Positions 36,347 to 45,182 of a DNA stretch of 64,000 nt are shown one piece after another. The first letter of the stretch is position 1. Each line of letters begins with the position of its first letter. Location: NCBI GenBank assembly GCA_024397995.1, contig CP073746.1:3470001-3534000 (forward strand), given 5' to 3'. Both the position numbers and the translations under genes were made by a program. The notes beneath the pieces are model-generated. The model made no database searches. It was not told the DNA's origin and saw nothing but the letters and a program-made list of their open reading frames with translations. The DNA comes from a bacterium SCSIO 12827 (GTDB taxonomy: Bacteria > Pseudomonadota > Alphaproteobacteria > Rhodospirillales > Casp-alpha2).

Positions 36347-36766
36347 ATGCGACAGGCGCAGCATGAACTTGGCGTGGCCACCGATGGTCCCGGCCTTTAC
36401 GAGATTACCCGCGACGTCGCGGCCTGGGCCGCTGGCCAGGGAATGACGACGGGGCTGCTGACCCTGTATTGCCGTCACACCAGCGCATCCCTGACCATTC
36501 AGGAGAATGCCGATCCGGACGTATGCCGCGACCTTGTGACCTTTTTCGAACGGCTGGTGAAGGAGGATCCCACCCTTTACCGTCACACCGCAGAAGGCCC
36601 CGACGACATGCCCGCCCATATCCGCAGCGCCCTGACCAACGTTCGGCTATCGGTCCCCATGACCGGGGGCCAAGTGATGCTTGGCACTTGGCAGGGCATT
36701 TATCTGTTCGAACACCGCCGCCAGGCACATCGCCGCCGGGTGTTGATGCACCTCGCGGGCGCATAG
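36347..36766 (+). CDS. YjbQ/UPF0047 family protein
   Basis: 139 residues, the whole length of the family. The motif 'LLTLYCRHTSASLTIQENADPDV' region carries the conserved histidine and asparagine residues, and 'GTWQGIYLFEHRR' closes the fold. Members show thiamine phosphate synthase activity in vitro, but the physiological role is uncertain. It is followed 9 nt later by a small membrane-protein gene. Confidence 0.88.
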   Translation: MRQAQHELGVATDGPGLYEITRDVAAWAAGQGMTTGLLTLYCRHTSASLTIQENADPDVCRDLVTFFERLVKEDPTLYRHTAEGPDDMPAHIRSALTNVRLSVPMTGGQVMLGTWQGIYLFEHRRQAHRRRVLMHLAGA

Positions 36767-36775
36767 GATCAGCAC

Positions 36776-37138
36776 ATGGAAAACGGTTGGAAACTCGTCA
36801 TCATTCTGGTGCTCGCCGCCGTGGCCGGCGTCCTGCTGCGCCGTCGGTTTCTGACCGGCGACGCCCCCCTGCGCCATTGGTTCGACACCCGCGTGGCGCC
36901 GCTGGGCGGGAAACTGTTCACGGCCTTCTGCTTTCTTACGCTGGCGGCCTGGATCGCGCTGTGGGCCGTTGCCAGCCCGGAAGAACGCGCCCGCTTGCCC
37001 GGCGAATTCCAGAAGGTTCTGAGGTCCATGGAATGGGGACAGAAGGACAAGCCCGGCGCCGCAAGTTCAGAGACCACGGCCCCCGCCCCGGCACCCCCGG
37101 TCCACGGTCCGGAGCCGGAGCCGGAGACGCCAAAGTGA
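36776..37138 (+). CDS. Small membrane protein of unknown function
   Basis: 120 residues. Two hydrophobic segments, 'LVIILVLAAVAGVLLRRR' at the N terminus and 'LFTAFCFLTLAAWIALWAVA' near residue 55-75, then a proline/glutamate-rich cytosolic or periplasmic tail. No family recognised. Its stop overlaps the GTG start of the TPR/oxygenase gene (GTGA), which suggests that the two proteins are made together. Confidence 0.6.
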   Translation: MENGWKLVIILVLAAVAGVLLRRRFLTGDAPLRHWFDTRVAPLGGKLFTAFCFLTLAAWIALWAVASPEERARLPGEFQKVLRSMEWGQKDKPGAASSETTAPAPAPPVHGPEPEPETPK

Positions 37139-38880
37139 AAAAGCAGAAGCGGCGGGCCAATCCGGGGGCATCGAAAAAACGCAAGCGCGCGTCCCCGCCC
37201 GCGCCCACGGCAAAACCCCGCCCGCAGCCGCAACCGGCCCCGGCCGCGCCGGGACTTGCCGGCTTCGCCCCGCCGGCCATTGATGCCTTGCTCGACACGG
37301 GCCGCAGGGCGCTGGCCCAAGGCGACTGGCGGGCGGCATTGGCCGCCGGGCGCGACGCGTTGATGGCCGCACCGGACGACGCGGACGCCCTCAACATCAC
37401 CGGCGTCGCCGCCTTTCACCTGGGTGACCGGGCCGAGGCCTTGACCCTGTTCGACACAGCCCTGGCCTTTCATCCCGGCCACGGCGAGGCGTTGATGAAT
37501 CGAGGGAACGTACTGTCCGACATGGGCCAGTGGGGTGCCGCAGAGGCTGCCTATCGTACTGTCCTGAGGACCGACCAAAACCATACGGGCGCGCGCTTCA
37601 ACCTGGGCGTTCTGTTGGAGGTGTCGGGCAAGTTCACGGAGGCCGAAGCCGCCTTCCGCCACATTCTGGCCCATCAACCCGATCATGCGGAGGCGCTGTT
37701 CCACCTGGGTAATATTCTGAAGGCCCTGAACCGCCTGTCCGATGCCCTTGCCCAGTATGACGCGGCCCTCAAGGCCCAGCCGGGCCACGCCGGCGCGGCG
37801 ACCAACCGGGGGGCCGTGCTGCAGGAAACGGGCAAGCCTTTGGAGGCCCGCGCCGCCTATGCCCAGGCCTTGGCGGCGGAACCGAACAACCCCGATGCAC
37901 GCTACAACCTGGGCACCCTGTTGCAGGAGACGGGCCATCCGGAAGAAGCCATCACCGAGTACGAGGCCGTGCTGATCCGAGAACCCGGCCATGCGGGCGC
38001 CCAAGTCAACATCGCCTATGCGCTGCGCGAACTGGGACGACTGGAGGACGCCCACGAAGCCTCGCGAAAAGCCATCGCCCTCGCCCCCGATTACGATAAA
38101 GCCCGGGTCAACCTGGGCGATCTTTTGCTGGAGATGCGCCGGCCCGAGGATGCCGTCACTGAGACGGCGGCCTTTCTCGCCAGTCATCCGGGCAATACCT
38201 CGGCCCTGGCATTCCAGGCCATTGCCCTGAACGAGGCCGGCGACCGGGCCGGCGCGGCACGGCTGTTGGATTTTGAACGATTGCTGAGGCCGATTGAGAT
38301 TTCGCCGCCCGAGGGCTTTGCCAGCGTCGCCGATTTCAACGCCGCCTTGGCTCGCCATCTGCGCGCCCATCCGTCCCTCGCCTATGCGCCCGCCAGTCAC
38401 GCCACACGCCGGGGACGCCATTCAGGGGAACTGACGATCGGCGACAAGGGTCCCGTGGCCGGGCTTGAACAAACCATTCTGAGGGCGGTTGAGGCCTATC
38501 GCAGGGCCCTGCCGCCGGAACCCGATCATCCATTCCTGGCGCAGCGGCCGGACAAGCTGGCGCTGTCGATCTGGGGCGTGGTGATGGAAGATCGGGGCCA
38601 TCAGATCGCCCATATCCACCCGGCGGCCTGGCTGTCGGGCGTTTTTTATCCGGAAATTCCGGATGTCGTGCGTAACGATGATCCGGATCATCAGGGCTGG
38701 ATCGAATTCGGCCGGCCGCCTGCTGATTTCCACGCGACGCGGGAACCGATCACGACGCGGGTCTGCCCCCGGGAGGGGCTGATGCTGCTGTTTCCCAGTT
38801 ATCTGTACCACGAGACAGTGCCGTTCCATGCGCCCGTGGAACGGCTCTCCGTCGCCTTTGATGTGATGGCCGGGGATTAA
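37135..38880 (+). CDS. TPR protein with C-terminal putative 2OG-Fe(II) oxygenase domain
   Basis: 581 residues from a GTG at 37135. A lysine-rich N terminus ('KKQKRRANPGASKKRKR') precedes about ten TPR units (residues 40-390). The last 190 residues resemble the putative 2OG-Fe(II) oxygenase family: 'HIAHIHPAAWLSGVFYPEIP' with the first iron-ligand histidines, 'GWIEFGRPP', then 'LLFPSYLYHETVPF' and 'RLSVAFDV' with the distal His and the 2OG-binding Arg. By analogy with other TPR-oxygenases it may hydroxylate a protein held by the repeats (inference). Translation is coupled to the small membrane protein upstream. Confidence 0.82.
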   Translation: MKKQKRRANPGASKKRKRASPPAPTAKPRPQPQPAPAAPGLAGFAPPAIDALLDTGRRALAQGDWRAALAAGRDALMAAPDDADALNITGVAAFHLGDRAEALTLFDTALAFHPGHGEALMNRGNVLSDMGQWGAAEAAYRTVLRTDQNHTGARFNLGVLLEVSGKFTEAEAAFRHILAHQPDHAEALFHLGNILKALNRLSDALAQYDAALKAQPGHAGAATNRGAVLQETGKPLEARAAYAQALAAEPNNPDARYNLGTLLQETGHPEEAITEYEAVLIREPGHAGAQVNIAYALRELGRLEDAHEASRKAIALAPDYDKARVNLGDLLLEMRRPEDAVTETAAFLASHPGNTSALAFQAIALNEAGDRAGAARLLDFERLLRPIEISPPEGFASVADFNAALARHLRAHPSLAYAPASHATRRGRHSGELTIGDKGPVAGLEQTILRAVEAYRRALPPEPDHPFLAQRPDKLALSIWGVVMEDRGHQIAHIHPAAWLSGVFYPEIPDVVRNDDPDHQGWIEFGRPPADFHATREPITTRVCPREGLMLLFPSYLYHETVPFHAPVERLSVAFDVMAGD

Positions 38881-38888
38881 GCCGGGGC

Positions 38889-39506
38889 CTAGAAATTACC
38901 CTCGACCACGGTCAGGCCAAGAACGTGCCAAGCCTGCATGCCGCCCCGGTAGTAGAGGATCTTGTCCGCCGGATAGCCCTCGCGCAGCATCGCCTTGATC
39001 GCCATGGGGGACTGTCCGCACCACGGGCCGTTGCAGAACAAGAGAACCTTTTCCGCCTTGGCGCAGTCCCATTTCTTGTCGGCGCCGCGGGTGCAGCCGA
39101 TTTCATCGAGGCGTTCCGCCATTTGCGTGTAGGGCATGTTGATGGCCCCCGGAATTGTGCCCTTGACGTGCCATTCGACCGTGCGGCCGTCGATCATCTT
39201 GCCGCCCGCCTTGGCGAATTCCAAAAGTTCGACCTCGCCGACCGTGGTCACGCCGGGCGCCACCTGCATGGGCTGAATGCAGAACGGCGGACATTTGCGC
39301 GACGTCTTGGCATAGGCCGGGTCGATCGTGTTGTTGGTGTCCTGGTTGCGCATGATCTTCACCGGGCCGTCGGCGGTGGGCACGGTGACGCTGGGCATGC
39401 GGGCGTTGATCTTGACCTCCAGGGCGTCGTCATCGGCGGCCGCCTGCGGGGGCGCCGAGACGGCAAGGGTGAACAGACAGACCAGGGCGATCAGGAGATG
39501 TTTCAT
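38889..39506 (-). CDS. Exported rhodanese-like protein
   Basis: 205 residues with an N-terminal signal peptide ('MKHLLIALVCLFTLAVSA...', cleavage likely after 'AAA' near residue 24), so periplasmic. A rhodanese fold fills residues 70-205; the active-site loop reads 'LLFCNGPWCGQSPMAI', with a cysteine pair C-x4-C instead of the usual single cysteine. An extra 'RKCPPFCIQPMQ' cysteine pair precedes it. Possible roles are sulfur or thiol chemistry in the periplasm. Last host gene before the tRNA-linked island. Confidence 0.82.
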   Translation of the reverse strand: MKHLLIALVCLFTLAVSAPPQAAADDDALEVKINARMPSVTVPTADGPVKIMRNQDTNNTIDPAYAKTSRKCPPFCIQPMQVAPGVTTVGEVELLEFAKAGGKMIDGRTVEWHVKGTIPGAINMPYTQMAERLDEIGCTRGADKKWDCAKAEKVLLFCNGPWCGQSPMAIKAMLREGYPADKILYYRGGMQAWHVLGLTVVEGNF

Positions 39507-39707
39507 GGGGCGGGGTCCTTGGATGTTTCCGGGGATGTTTCACAATGCACGCAAGCGATACGATGGCGTCGCGCGGGCCTTCATTTTATATTTGATGAAT
39601 ATGATGGCGGGATTTGTACACTCTCGCAAGTGTTGAATGCACCGCGGCCAAAACCCCCGGCGGCCCTCGGAATGGCAGACGGGAAGGCATGTGTCGGTTG
39701 AAGGAAA

Positions 39708-39784
<77 letters not shown>

Positions 39785-39795
39785 AGCGCGGCGGA

Positions 39796-39824
39796 AACCT
39801 ACGCTTTGCAACCTGTTAAGGCAA
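39796..39824 (-). promoter_or_regulatory. Element-borne promoter-like site in front of the reconstructed tRNA-Arg
   Basis: Minus strand: TTGCCT (39824-39819), 17-nt spacer, TAGGTT (39801-39796), 11 nt before tRNA base 1. Hexamer matches are moderate. If used, it replaces the host promoter that was left behind at 49291-49320. Confidence 0.45.
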
Positions 39825-39852
39825 GGCTTTGATCGGAGGTCATATCCATTTT

Positions 39853-41010
39853 CTAGCCTGTTGCCACCTTGTTGCCATTCCCCGAGCCTTCGTTTCCTCC
39901 TTCCAGGGCTTGGAATGGCAGTTCGAACACGGCTGATTTGATCGCGTCTTCCTGGGGGATGACATAGTAGCTGTCAGTCACTTGGGAAGTGGGCGAATGG
40001 CCGAGAAGTGATTTCAAGACCCGCTGGGGAACCTTGCCGTTAATCGCCTGCCACGTCGCATAGGCCTTTCTAAGCGTATGCGGGGTGACGTGGACGGGCT
40101 TTCCATCTCGCTTGATGTTCGCTTTCTTCACGGCCTTGTCGAACGCTTTCTTGATGTTCGTGATCGGCCTGTCGGGAACCTTTCCCCGAAACACGTAATC
40201 GCCATCTTTCGGCAAGTGCCGCAAAATACCGATCAGTTTTCGGGACAAAGGCACCCGACGGATCGATGCCCTGGTCTTAGGCGTCCATCCATCTTTCGGT
40301 TTGAAGTCGGCGTATCCATCGGAAATCGAGATGCGATCCCAGGTGAGGTTGAAGGCCTCTCCTGACCTGCATCCGGTTTCCGCGATGAACGTGACCAACG
40401 GCCTGAGCCTTTCGGGAAGATTAGAGATGATCTGTACGACTTCTGCCGGCGTCGGAATGACGGCATTCGACGGTTCTTCCGGTATCCGCTCAACGCGGGG
40501 GACGATTGCAATATGTCCATTGCGCTTAGCCCAATTGAGGATTTGCACAACGGTCTTCATGTCGCTGTTGATCGTCGCGGGCGTTCTGCCCTGCTGGCAG
40601 CGATAGTCCTGAAACTCCACAAGGCGGGTTTCGGTGATCTTTGCCAGTTCATCATCCCCAAGAAATGCCAGTACGGCTCTCAGACGGTATCCATCCGTTT
40701 TAAGGGATATCTCCCGCTTCTTGCTCGTGCTGACCCTCAAGCGTTGCAAGGTCTTCCAATCCTCCACGGCTTGCCGAAACGTTAGCCTGACCTTTGGCGA
40801 TGGTTCCGGTTGGGAAAGCTCTCCGCGCCGGTATCGTCGTTCCATCCGCTTGGCGTATTCGTCCGCAAGCTTCCGGTTCTTGAAGAACTTGCGGGCGCGT
40901 TGGTCGCCGGTGATCGACTTTGGGATGGTGACGACCCACTGACCATTGAGCTTCCCGTTTCGTTTTTGCGGGCTGACCAGGAACGGTCCGAAATGGTGTC
41001 CTGTTGTCAT
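39853..41010 (-). CDS. Tyrosine recombinase/phage-type integrase
   Basis: 385 residues from the ATG at 41010, which has AAGGAG 6 nt upstream; an ATG at 41025 overlapping the previous stop is the alternative. Catalytic residues of the family are all visible: Arg in 'AETGCRSGEAFNL', Lys in 'PKTRASIRRVPLS', His-x-x-Arg in 'VTPHTLRKAY', His in 'LLGHSPTSQ', and the nucleophile Tyr in 'DSYYVIP'. An N-terminal core-binding SAM-like domain precedes them. It lies 68 nt from the tRNA gene used as attachment site, as expected for the enzyme that placed the island. Confidence 0.95.
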   Translation of the reverse strand: MTTGHHFGPFLVSPQKRNGKLNGQWVVTIPKSITGDQRARKFFKNRKLADEYAKRMERRYRRGELSQPEPSPKVRLTFRQAVEDWKTLQRLRVSTSKKREISLKTDGYRLRAVLAFLGDDELAKITETRLVEFQDYRCQQGRTPATINSDMKTVVQILNWAKRNGHIAIVPRVERIPEEPSNAVIPTPAEVVQIISNLPERLRPLVTFIAETGCRSGEAFNLTWDRISISDGYADFKPKDGWTPKTRASIRRVPLSRKLIGILRHLPKDGDYVFRGKVPDRPITNIKKAFDKAVKKANIKRDGKPVHVTPHTLRKAYATWQAINGKVPQRVLKSLLGHSPTSQVTDSYYVIPQEDAIKSAVFELPFQALEGGNEGSGNGNKVATG

Positions 41011-41021
41011 GGCGTTCTCCT

Positions 41022-41453
41022 TCATTGTGAACGCCCCCGCACACTATCCGCTTCCGAGTCTAACAAGCGCCTGCGCCTCCTGGAATTCTCGGATGCGTCC
41101 CGCCTCTCATTGATCTTCGTGCGGTGGTATCGCAGCACGTCTTCCTTGGCATACAGGTTCCTGCGGCCAGGTCTTGCGAACGGAAGATCGGCGAACGGGA
41201 TTTTGCGCACCGTATCGATGGCGACATGAAGGAGCTTGGCGACTCCTTGAATAGCGAGAATATCGCTGTCGGTTCGCTCCAACTCTTTCTGCTTTAGCCA
41301 GGCCGCCCGTTGCTTGCGAAGCTTCACCAAGGACGGAGACGGCCCTTTTCGACGGGCAGACCCGTTTGGGTTCTTCCGGCGGCGGAAGCCCTTAGGTGTA
41401 CGCAACTTTTTCTTTTTGCGGGCCTGCGGCTGTTCGGTAGCTATTTCGCTCAT
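41022..41453 (-). CDS. Excisionase-like/MerR-type helix-turn-helix protein
   Basis: 143 residues from the ATG at 41453, which overlaps the stop of the upstream gene (ATGA) and has GGAGG 6 nt upstream. The N-terminal half is very basic ('ARKKKKLRTPKGFRRRK'). Residues 65-115 look like the winged helix of excisionases: 'AIQGVAKLLHVAIDTVRK...GRRNLYAKEDVLRYHR'. It would bind att DNA and steer excision, or act as a regulator. Position directly before the integrase gene, with shared translation coupling, supports this. Confidence 0.65.
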   Translation of the reverse strand: MSEIATEQPQARKKKKLRTPKGFRRRKNPNGSARRKGPSPSLVKLRKQRAAWLKQKELERTDSDILAIQGVAKLLHVAIDTVRKIPFADLPFARPGRRNLYAKEDVLRYHRTKINERRDASENSRRRRRLLDSEADSVRGRSQ

Positions 41454-42622
41454 GCCGCCGCCCTCCACAAAAAACTCTGCCATTCCTCATCAAGCAGTCG
41501 CAGACGTTCTACGGCACGTTCGTAGGTCTGCGTCACAACGTACACGCCATGCTGCAATCGTCGCAGAATGCCATCCGCTACCAGTCTGGAGATAAACCCT
41601 CGATCAAAGCCGCCTCTGATCCGACCATGCCGAATGAGATTTCGACAAAGGTCCACTGCCCTTTCAGGCGTCCTCGTTCGTTTGCAAACGTTGGCAAAAA
41701 AGACTTCTGGCGGCTCCCCTGGGGGCGGGGGAATGTTACGACTGCTCGAATGGATTAAGTCGATGTGCGGGAACGCCACCCGCGCCACGTCTTCGATGAT
41801 TGAGCCGAGTTCCAGGCCTTCATCGTGACGCATTGAGCGACTAATCCCATGCCTCTTGAACGCCTTCACACCGAAAACGCATTCCAGCCTTACCCGCCTG
41901 TTGGTTTTTTCGTAGAGCTTCACGCGCTCATCTGGGCCCGCAAAGCCATAGACAAGTAATTGCTCTCGATCTCGTTCCACGTACCCCTGGGCACTTGACC
42001 CATAATGATTTTCGAGTGTCCGCGAGAAACTACGATGAACGGTAGGGGCTAGGCTCTGCACCAACGAATGCGGATCATCTGCGGAGACATCGAGTGCAAT
42101 CTCCATCTCACGAACTGAAATGCCTTCGGGCGTGGAATAGCCTTCCGGCGATAAGGCTTGGGCTAGTTCGTTGGTGAAGTCCGATAGAACAGACTCAATT
42201 GTCCAAACCATTTGAGTGGCGACTTCAAAGACGAAATTGTTGTCGTCTTCGATGTCCTCAGGATGCAGCCAGTTCACCGCATCGTTGCGACCGCACTCCC
42301 CTTCGTAATCCTCTCGAAGACAATGAAGATATGAGAGCGGATTGACCTTCACGTAGATGCAAATAGGAGCGTCTGGTTGCGGTCGCGTGAGCCGTACGGA
42401 CTGGACGTGATCCGCTGTAGCCTGACTGGTCAGGCGTCCGAAGTTCATTCTGCGGCTTGCCGCATTCTGCGTTCGCGTTCGACGGAACCCAAATTCCTGT
42501 ACCAGAACGTTCGCAACGTTCCTGAATGAGGCACGAGGAACGCGATATCTAAAGTTCAATGTTATGGCATCAGGATAGAGGCTACTGACACTGATTGGGC
42601 TATGTGCATTCGGCAAAGGCAT
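41450..42622 (-). CDS. Possible replication-initiation protein of the element
   Basis: 390 residues from the ATG at 42622, which has AAGGAA 7 nt upstream; a start 69 nt further up is open. I cannot name the family with confidence. 'VREMEIALDVSADD' followed about 70 residues later by 'ERVKLYEKTNRRVRLECVF' is the kind of pattern seen in rolling-circle/filamentous-phage type replication initiators, where the tyrosine and acidic residues act together. The C terminus has a winged-helix-like end ('FISRLVADGILRRLQHGVYVV'). It is the first of three overlapping genes ending in the integrase. Confidence 0.5.
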   Translation of the reverse strand: MPLPNAHSPISVSSLYPDAITLNFRYRVPRASFRNVANVLVQEFGFRRTRTQNAASRRMNFGRLTSQATADHVQSVRLTRPQPDAPICIYVKVNPLSYLHCLREDYEGECGRNDAVNWLHPEDIEDDNNFVFEVATQMVWTIESVLSDFTNELAQALSPEGYSTPEGISVREMEIALDVSADDPHSLVQSLAPTVHRSFSRTLENHYGSSAQGYVERDREQLLVYGFAGPDERVKLYEKTNRRVRLECVFGVKAFKRHGISRSMRHDEGLELGSIIEDVARVAFPHIDLIHSSSRNIPPPPGEPPEVFFANVCKRTRTPERAVDLCRNLIRHGRIRGGFDRGFISRLVADGILRRLQHGVYVVTQTYERAVERLRLLDEEWQSFLWRAAA

Positions 42623-42737
42623 TTGATCTTTCCTTATCCTATTAAGACGACGGGGCCTCCTTTCGCCGAAGCGGGTCGGTTTGGCCATCATCCATAGAAT
42701 GCCTGAGAAAGATCGGTTTTAGAGTTACCCGCAGCTT

Positions 42738-43316
42738 TTAACGGCAGAAAGTATCGTACACCTCCTGAAACAACGAATGACCTGCCTCCCAAGGTAATTC
42801 ACCGTCACAACTGTCCCGCAGTCGAATGAGCCGCTTCCGAACGAGGGCAACCAATTGCTCCTTCGCATCGTACGCAGTATTTTTCGGCTTCTTGATGGTG
42901 AGGATATGTTCGAATGCATTGGCCAAGGGATACCAGTTGCGTCGCTCGACCCGCGTACGCCCATTGGCAGCGATGTAACCAAGTATGATTAAGGTTTGAA
43001 CGCGCTCAAGAAACCGTTCGGTATAAGTTTCACGTTTGTCTGCTGTGCCTTGGAAGACCGCCGTCCCTCGTCTGCCGTCAGCCATCAATTGGTATTGGCC
43101 TAACCAAAACTGGCGTTTTTTGTCAGACCGCCAATCCTCGCAAGATTTAACACCGATAAGAAGTGCTTCACAAATCTTGGGCTCTATACCGTTTCGCTCA
43201 GCAGCCCGTATCGCCTTCCGAAGGCTCTCCCACTGCTTTTGCTTCCTAAACGCCCGTGCGTTTCGGCTGGCATGAAGATGCACAAAATCTGGAAGTTCAT
43301 CAGGGATCAAAACCAT
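42738..43316 (-). CDS. Unknown 192-residue island protein
   Basis: Soluble, mostly helical, basic. No motif recognised; a central segment 'CEDWRSDKKRQFWLGQYQLM' is rich in charged and aromatic residues. The ATG at 43316 has no strong ribosome site. It lies between the recombinase gene and the possible replication gene on the same strand, 115 nt upstream of the latter. Presence of a long, clean frame with host-unlike composition supports a real gene, but no function can be given. Confidence 0.5.
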   Translation of the reverse strand: MVLIPDELPDFVHLHASRNARAFRKQKQWESLRKAIRAAERNGIEPKICEALLIGVKSCEDWRSDKKRQFWLGQYQLMADGRRGTAVFQGTADKRETYTERFLERVQTLIILGYIAANGRTRVERRNWYPLANAFEHILTIKKPKNTAYDAKEQLVALVRKRLIRLRDSCDGELPWEAGHSLFQEVYDTFCR

Positions 43317-43372
43317 TCAAGGATGCTAGCACTGACTCGGAAGTGCCGTACACCTAAATGGCAGCCTATCTC

Positions 43373-44053
43373 TCAAACCTCCTGGACGCTCCGCATCATC
43401 AATTTTCTAACTGTACTTGGATACCACTCCCCGCCCCGTGCCGTCGCAATGCCACGCATGTTGAGGGCGTCGGCTATCGCTGTGTAGGTGACGGCACCCG
43501 TGGCTTGGATGTCGCGAATGACGGGAAGCACGTTGGCGGCGAATTGATCGGCACGACGAAGGCGCTCCCTGAGGCCCTTGGACTGCGCTTCGGCCAGGTT
43601 CGTCCGATTGCCGAGGCTCGCCCCCGCCGCCCGCTTGGCTTGCAACGCGGCTTTTGTCCGTTCGGCGATGAGGTTCCGCTCCTTCTCCGCCAGGGCGGCG
43701 TAGATATGGAGCATGAACGGCTCAACCTCTGGGCCGAGTTCCGCCACGATGAAGCGGACGTTCCGAGCGACTAAGCCTGAGATGAAATGCACGTCGCGAC
43801 TGAGACGATCCAGCTTCGCGACCAGCACGGGGCATTTCCGCTTCTTAGCGTCGGATAGAGCCGCAGCGAGGCGTGGGCGCCTGTCGATAGCGTCGGCCCC
43901 CTTACCCGTCTCGACCTCGGAATGCTCTTGTACGATCTCGTATCCGTTCTGTAGGGCGAATTGACGGCATACGGTGCGTTGCGCTTCCAGCCCGAGGCCG
44001 CTTTTGCCCTGCCGGTCGGTGGATACACGGGTATAGAGAACGATGGGATGCAT
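43373..44053 (-). CDS. Serine recombinase (resolvase/invertase family)
   Basis: 226 residues from the ATG at 44053; the frame extends 141 nt further but the conserved domain begins here with '[21 protein letters not shown]', which carries the nucleophile serine. '[15 protein letters not shown]' holds the DRLSR motif, and the C-terminal '[21 protein letters not shown]' is a helix-turn-helix for site binding. It may resolve dimers of the element or act on its own site. A second recombinase type beside the tyrosine integrase suggests that the island is composite. Confidence 0.9.
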   Translation of the reverse strand: MHPIVLYTRVSTDRQGKSGLGLEAQRTVCRQFALQNGYEIVQEHSEVETGKGADAIDRRPRLAAALSDAKKRKCPVLVAKLDRLSRDVHFISGLVARNVRFIVAELGPEVEPFMLHIYAALAEKERNLIAERTKAALQAKRAAGASLGNRTNLAEAQSKGLRERLRRADQFAANVLPVIRDIQATGAVTYTAIADALNMRGIATARGGEWYPSTVRKLMMRSVQEV

Positions 44054-44266
44054 GGCCTTTACCTTGATTAAACGTGGGTTTAGTTCGTCTAATCCAGACC
44101 TTGCCAACCACGAATTCTGGCCTGCAAACCTAATCGCTCTCCTTTGATCTGCTATTTCGACATGGGGTTCTGCCCGCAAAACATGGCAGGCCAAAAGACG
44201 ACGTTTGTCTCTTGGAGGATAGCCCGCGCGATCCAGACTTACTGTTTGTGTCGCTAGGCCTGTTTA

Positions 44267-44647
44267 CTACGGCGTCAATGCGTAGAGCGCGAAGAAGCAA
44301 ATCGCAGCGACGCCCAGGACCATGGCCGCAGCGCCCAGGTAATCATTTCGCGACAACCCGACCCAAACGGAGGGCAGGAATTGCCGAACGATGCCTTGCG
44401 CATTCGGTCGCTGGTCACGCCCGCTCTTTCTTCGGTCGTAGATGTAAACGGCCAACACAAAGACCACCAGCACGGGGAAAGACCAAAGCGTCCATTTGAA
44501 AACGCGGATGGGGTCTCCGCTGGCAATTGCCACCAAGACAAAAATACCTGCATAGGCAATGAACGAGAGAGTGGCCCGAACGAAGTTACCGCCGCCCAGA
44601 AGGACCAACAGAATGCAGAATAGGAGAATGACGATGAGCCAAATCAT
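44267..44647 (-). CDS. Small island membrane protein, unknown function
   Basis: 126 residues with about four hydrophobic segments ('MIWLIVILLFCILLVLLG', 'LSFIAYAGIFVLVAIA', 'WSFPVLVVFVLAVYIY', 'AAMVLGVAAICFFALYAL'). No family recognised. It lies 15 nt downstream of a lipoprotein gene on the same strand, so the two probably form a small envelope-associated unit. Confidence 0.6.
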   Translation of the reverse strand: MIWLIVILLFCILLVLLGGGNFVRATLSFIAYAGIFVLVAIASGDPIRVFKWTLWSFPVLVVFVLAVYIYDRRKSGRDQRPNAQGIVRQFLPSVWVGLSRNDYLGAAAMVLGVAAICFFALYALTP

Positions 44648-44662
44648 CGGGACAGGGGCCGC

Positions 44663-45094
44663 CTATCTGCCCTTGGCAGCGGCAAAGACGATGCCCGTAT
44701 CGATCACGCCATAGATACAGCGCATTTCATTGAGCACCAACCCGCCGAACTTATTCTTCCCCCTGATGCGGGCCGTGTAGACGACGCGGCGGGGCGGCAG
44801 GTGATCCCACTTCTGCCCGTAGGTGGTATCGATCCAGATACGGTTGATCTCAAGCGGCCCCGCCAGTTCGAAGGAACTCGGGTCATGCATGTTCCGCTTG
44901 AAGTCGGTGATGCAGAGTTCCTTGTCGGCATCTGTGAAATGCTTCTGAGCGATGGCGATATCCCGTTCGATATCGGCGGCGCGTTGCGCACGGTCTTGCG
45001 TCGTCTGACAGGCCGCTACCGTTCCCGCAATTGCCAGCGCGGCGACAGCGGAATTCATGCGCCGGCGACGGCACTGCTTAAAGCGTTCACTCAT
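44663..45094 (-). CDS. Putative lipoprotein, unknown function
   Basis: 143 residues from the ATG at 45094, which has AGGGG about 9 nt upstream. An arginine-rich N terminus, a hydrophobic core 'MNSAVAALAIAGTVAAC' and a lipobox VAAC make a lipoprotein signal. The mature part has 'DFKRNMHDPSSFEL' and 'TARIRGKNKFGGLVLNEMRC', with a cysteine pair possible. Homology is not recognised. Followed by the small membrane protein gene. Confidence 0.6.
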   Translation of the reverse strand: MSERFKQCRRRRMNSAVAALAIAGTVAACQTTQDRAQRAADIERDIAIAQKHFTDADKELCITDFKRNMHDPSSFELAGPLEINRIWIDTTYGQKWDHLPPRRVVYTARIRGKNKFGGLVLNEMRCIYGVIDTGIVFAAAKGR

Positions 45095-45182
45095 CAGACG
45101 ATCCCCTATCGTGGGAGCCAGAGCTTGCGGCACGCCTACCGCAAGGTGACTACACTTAACCCTGGTGATCGGGGAGTTAGTA

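Noticed and set aside
36469-37134. Extension of the TPR/oxygenase frame over yjbQ and the small membrane gene
   Set aside because: It lies in another frame of two supported genes; the GTGA overlap at 37135 marks the start.
44054-44194. N-terminal extension of the serine recombinase
   Set aside because: The conserved catalytic domain begins right at the ATG at 44053; the 47 extra codons do not resemble the family.
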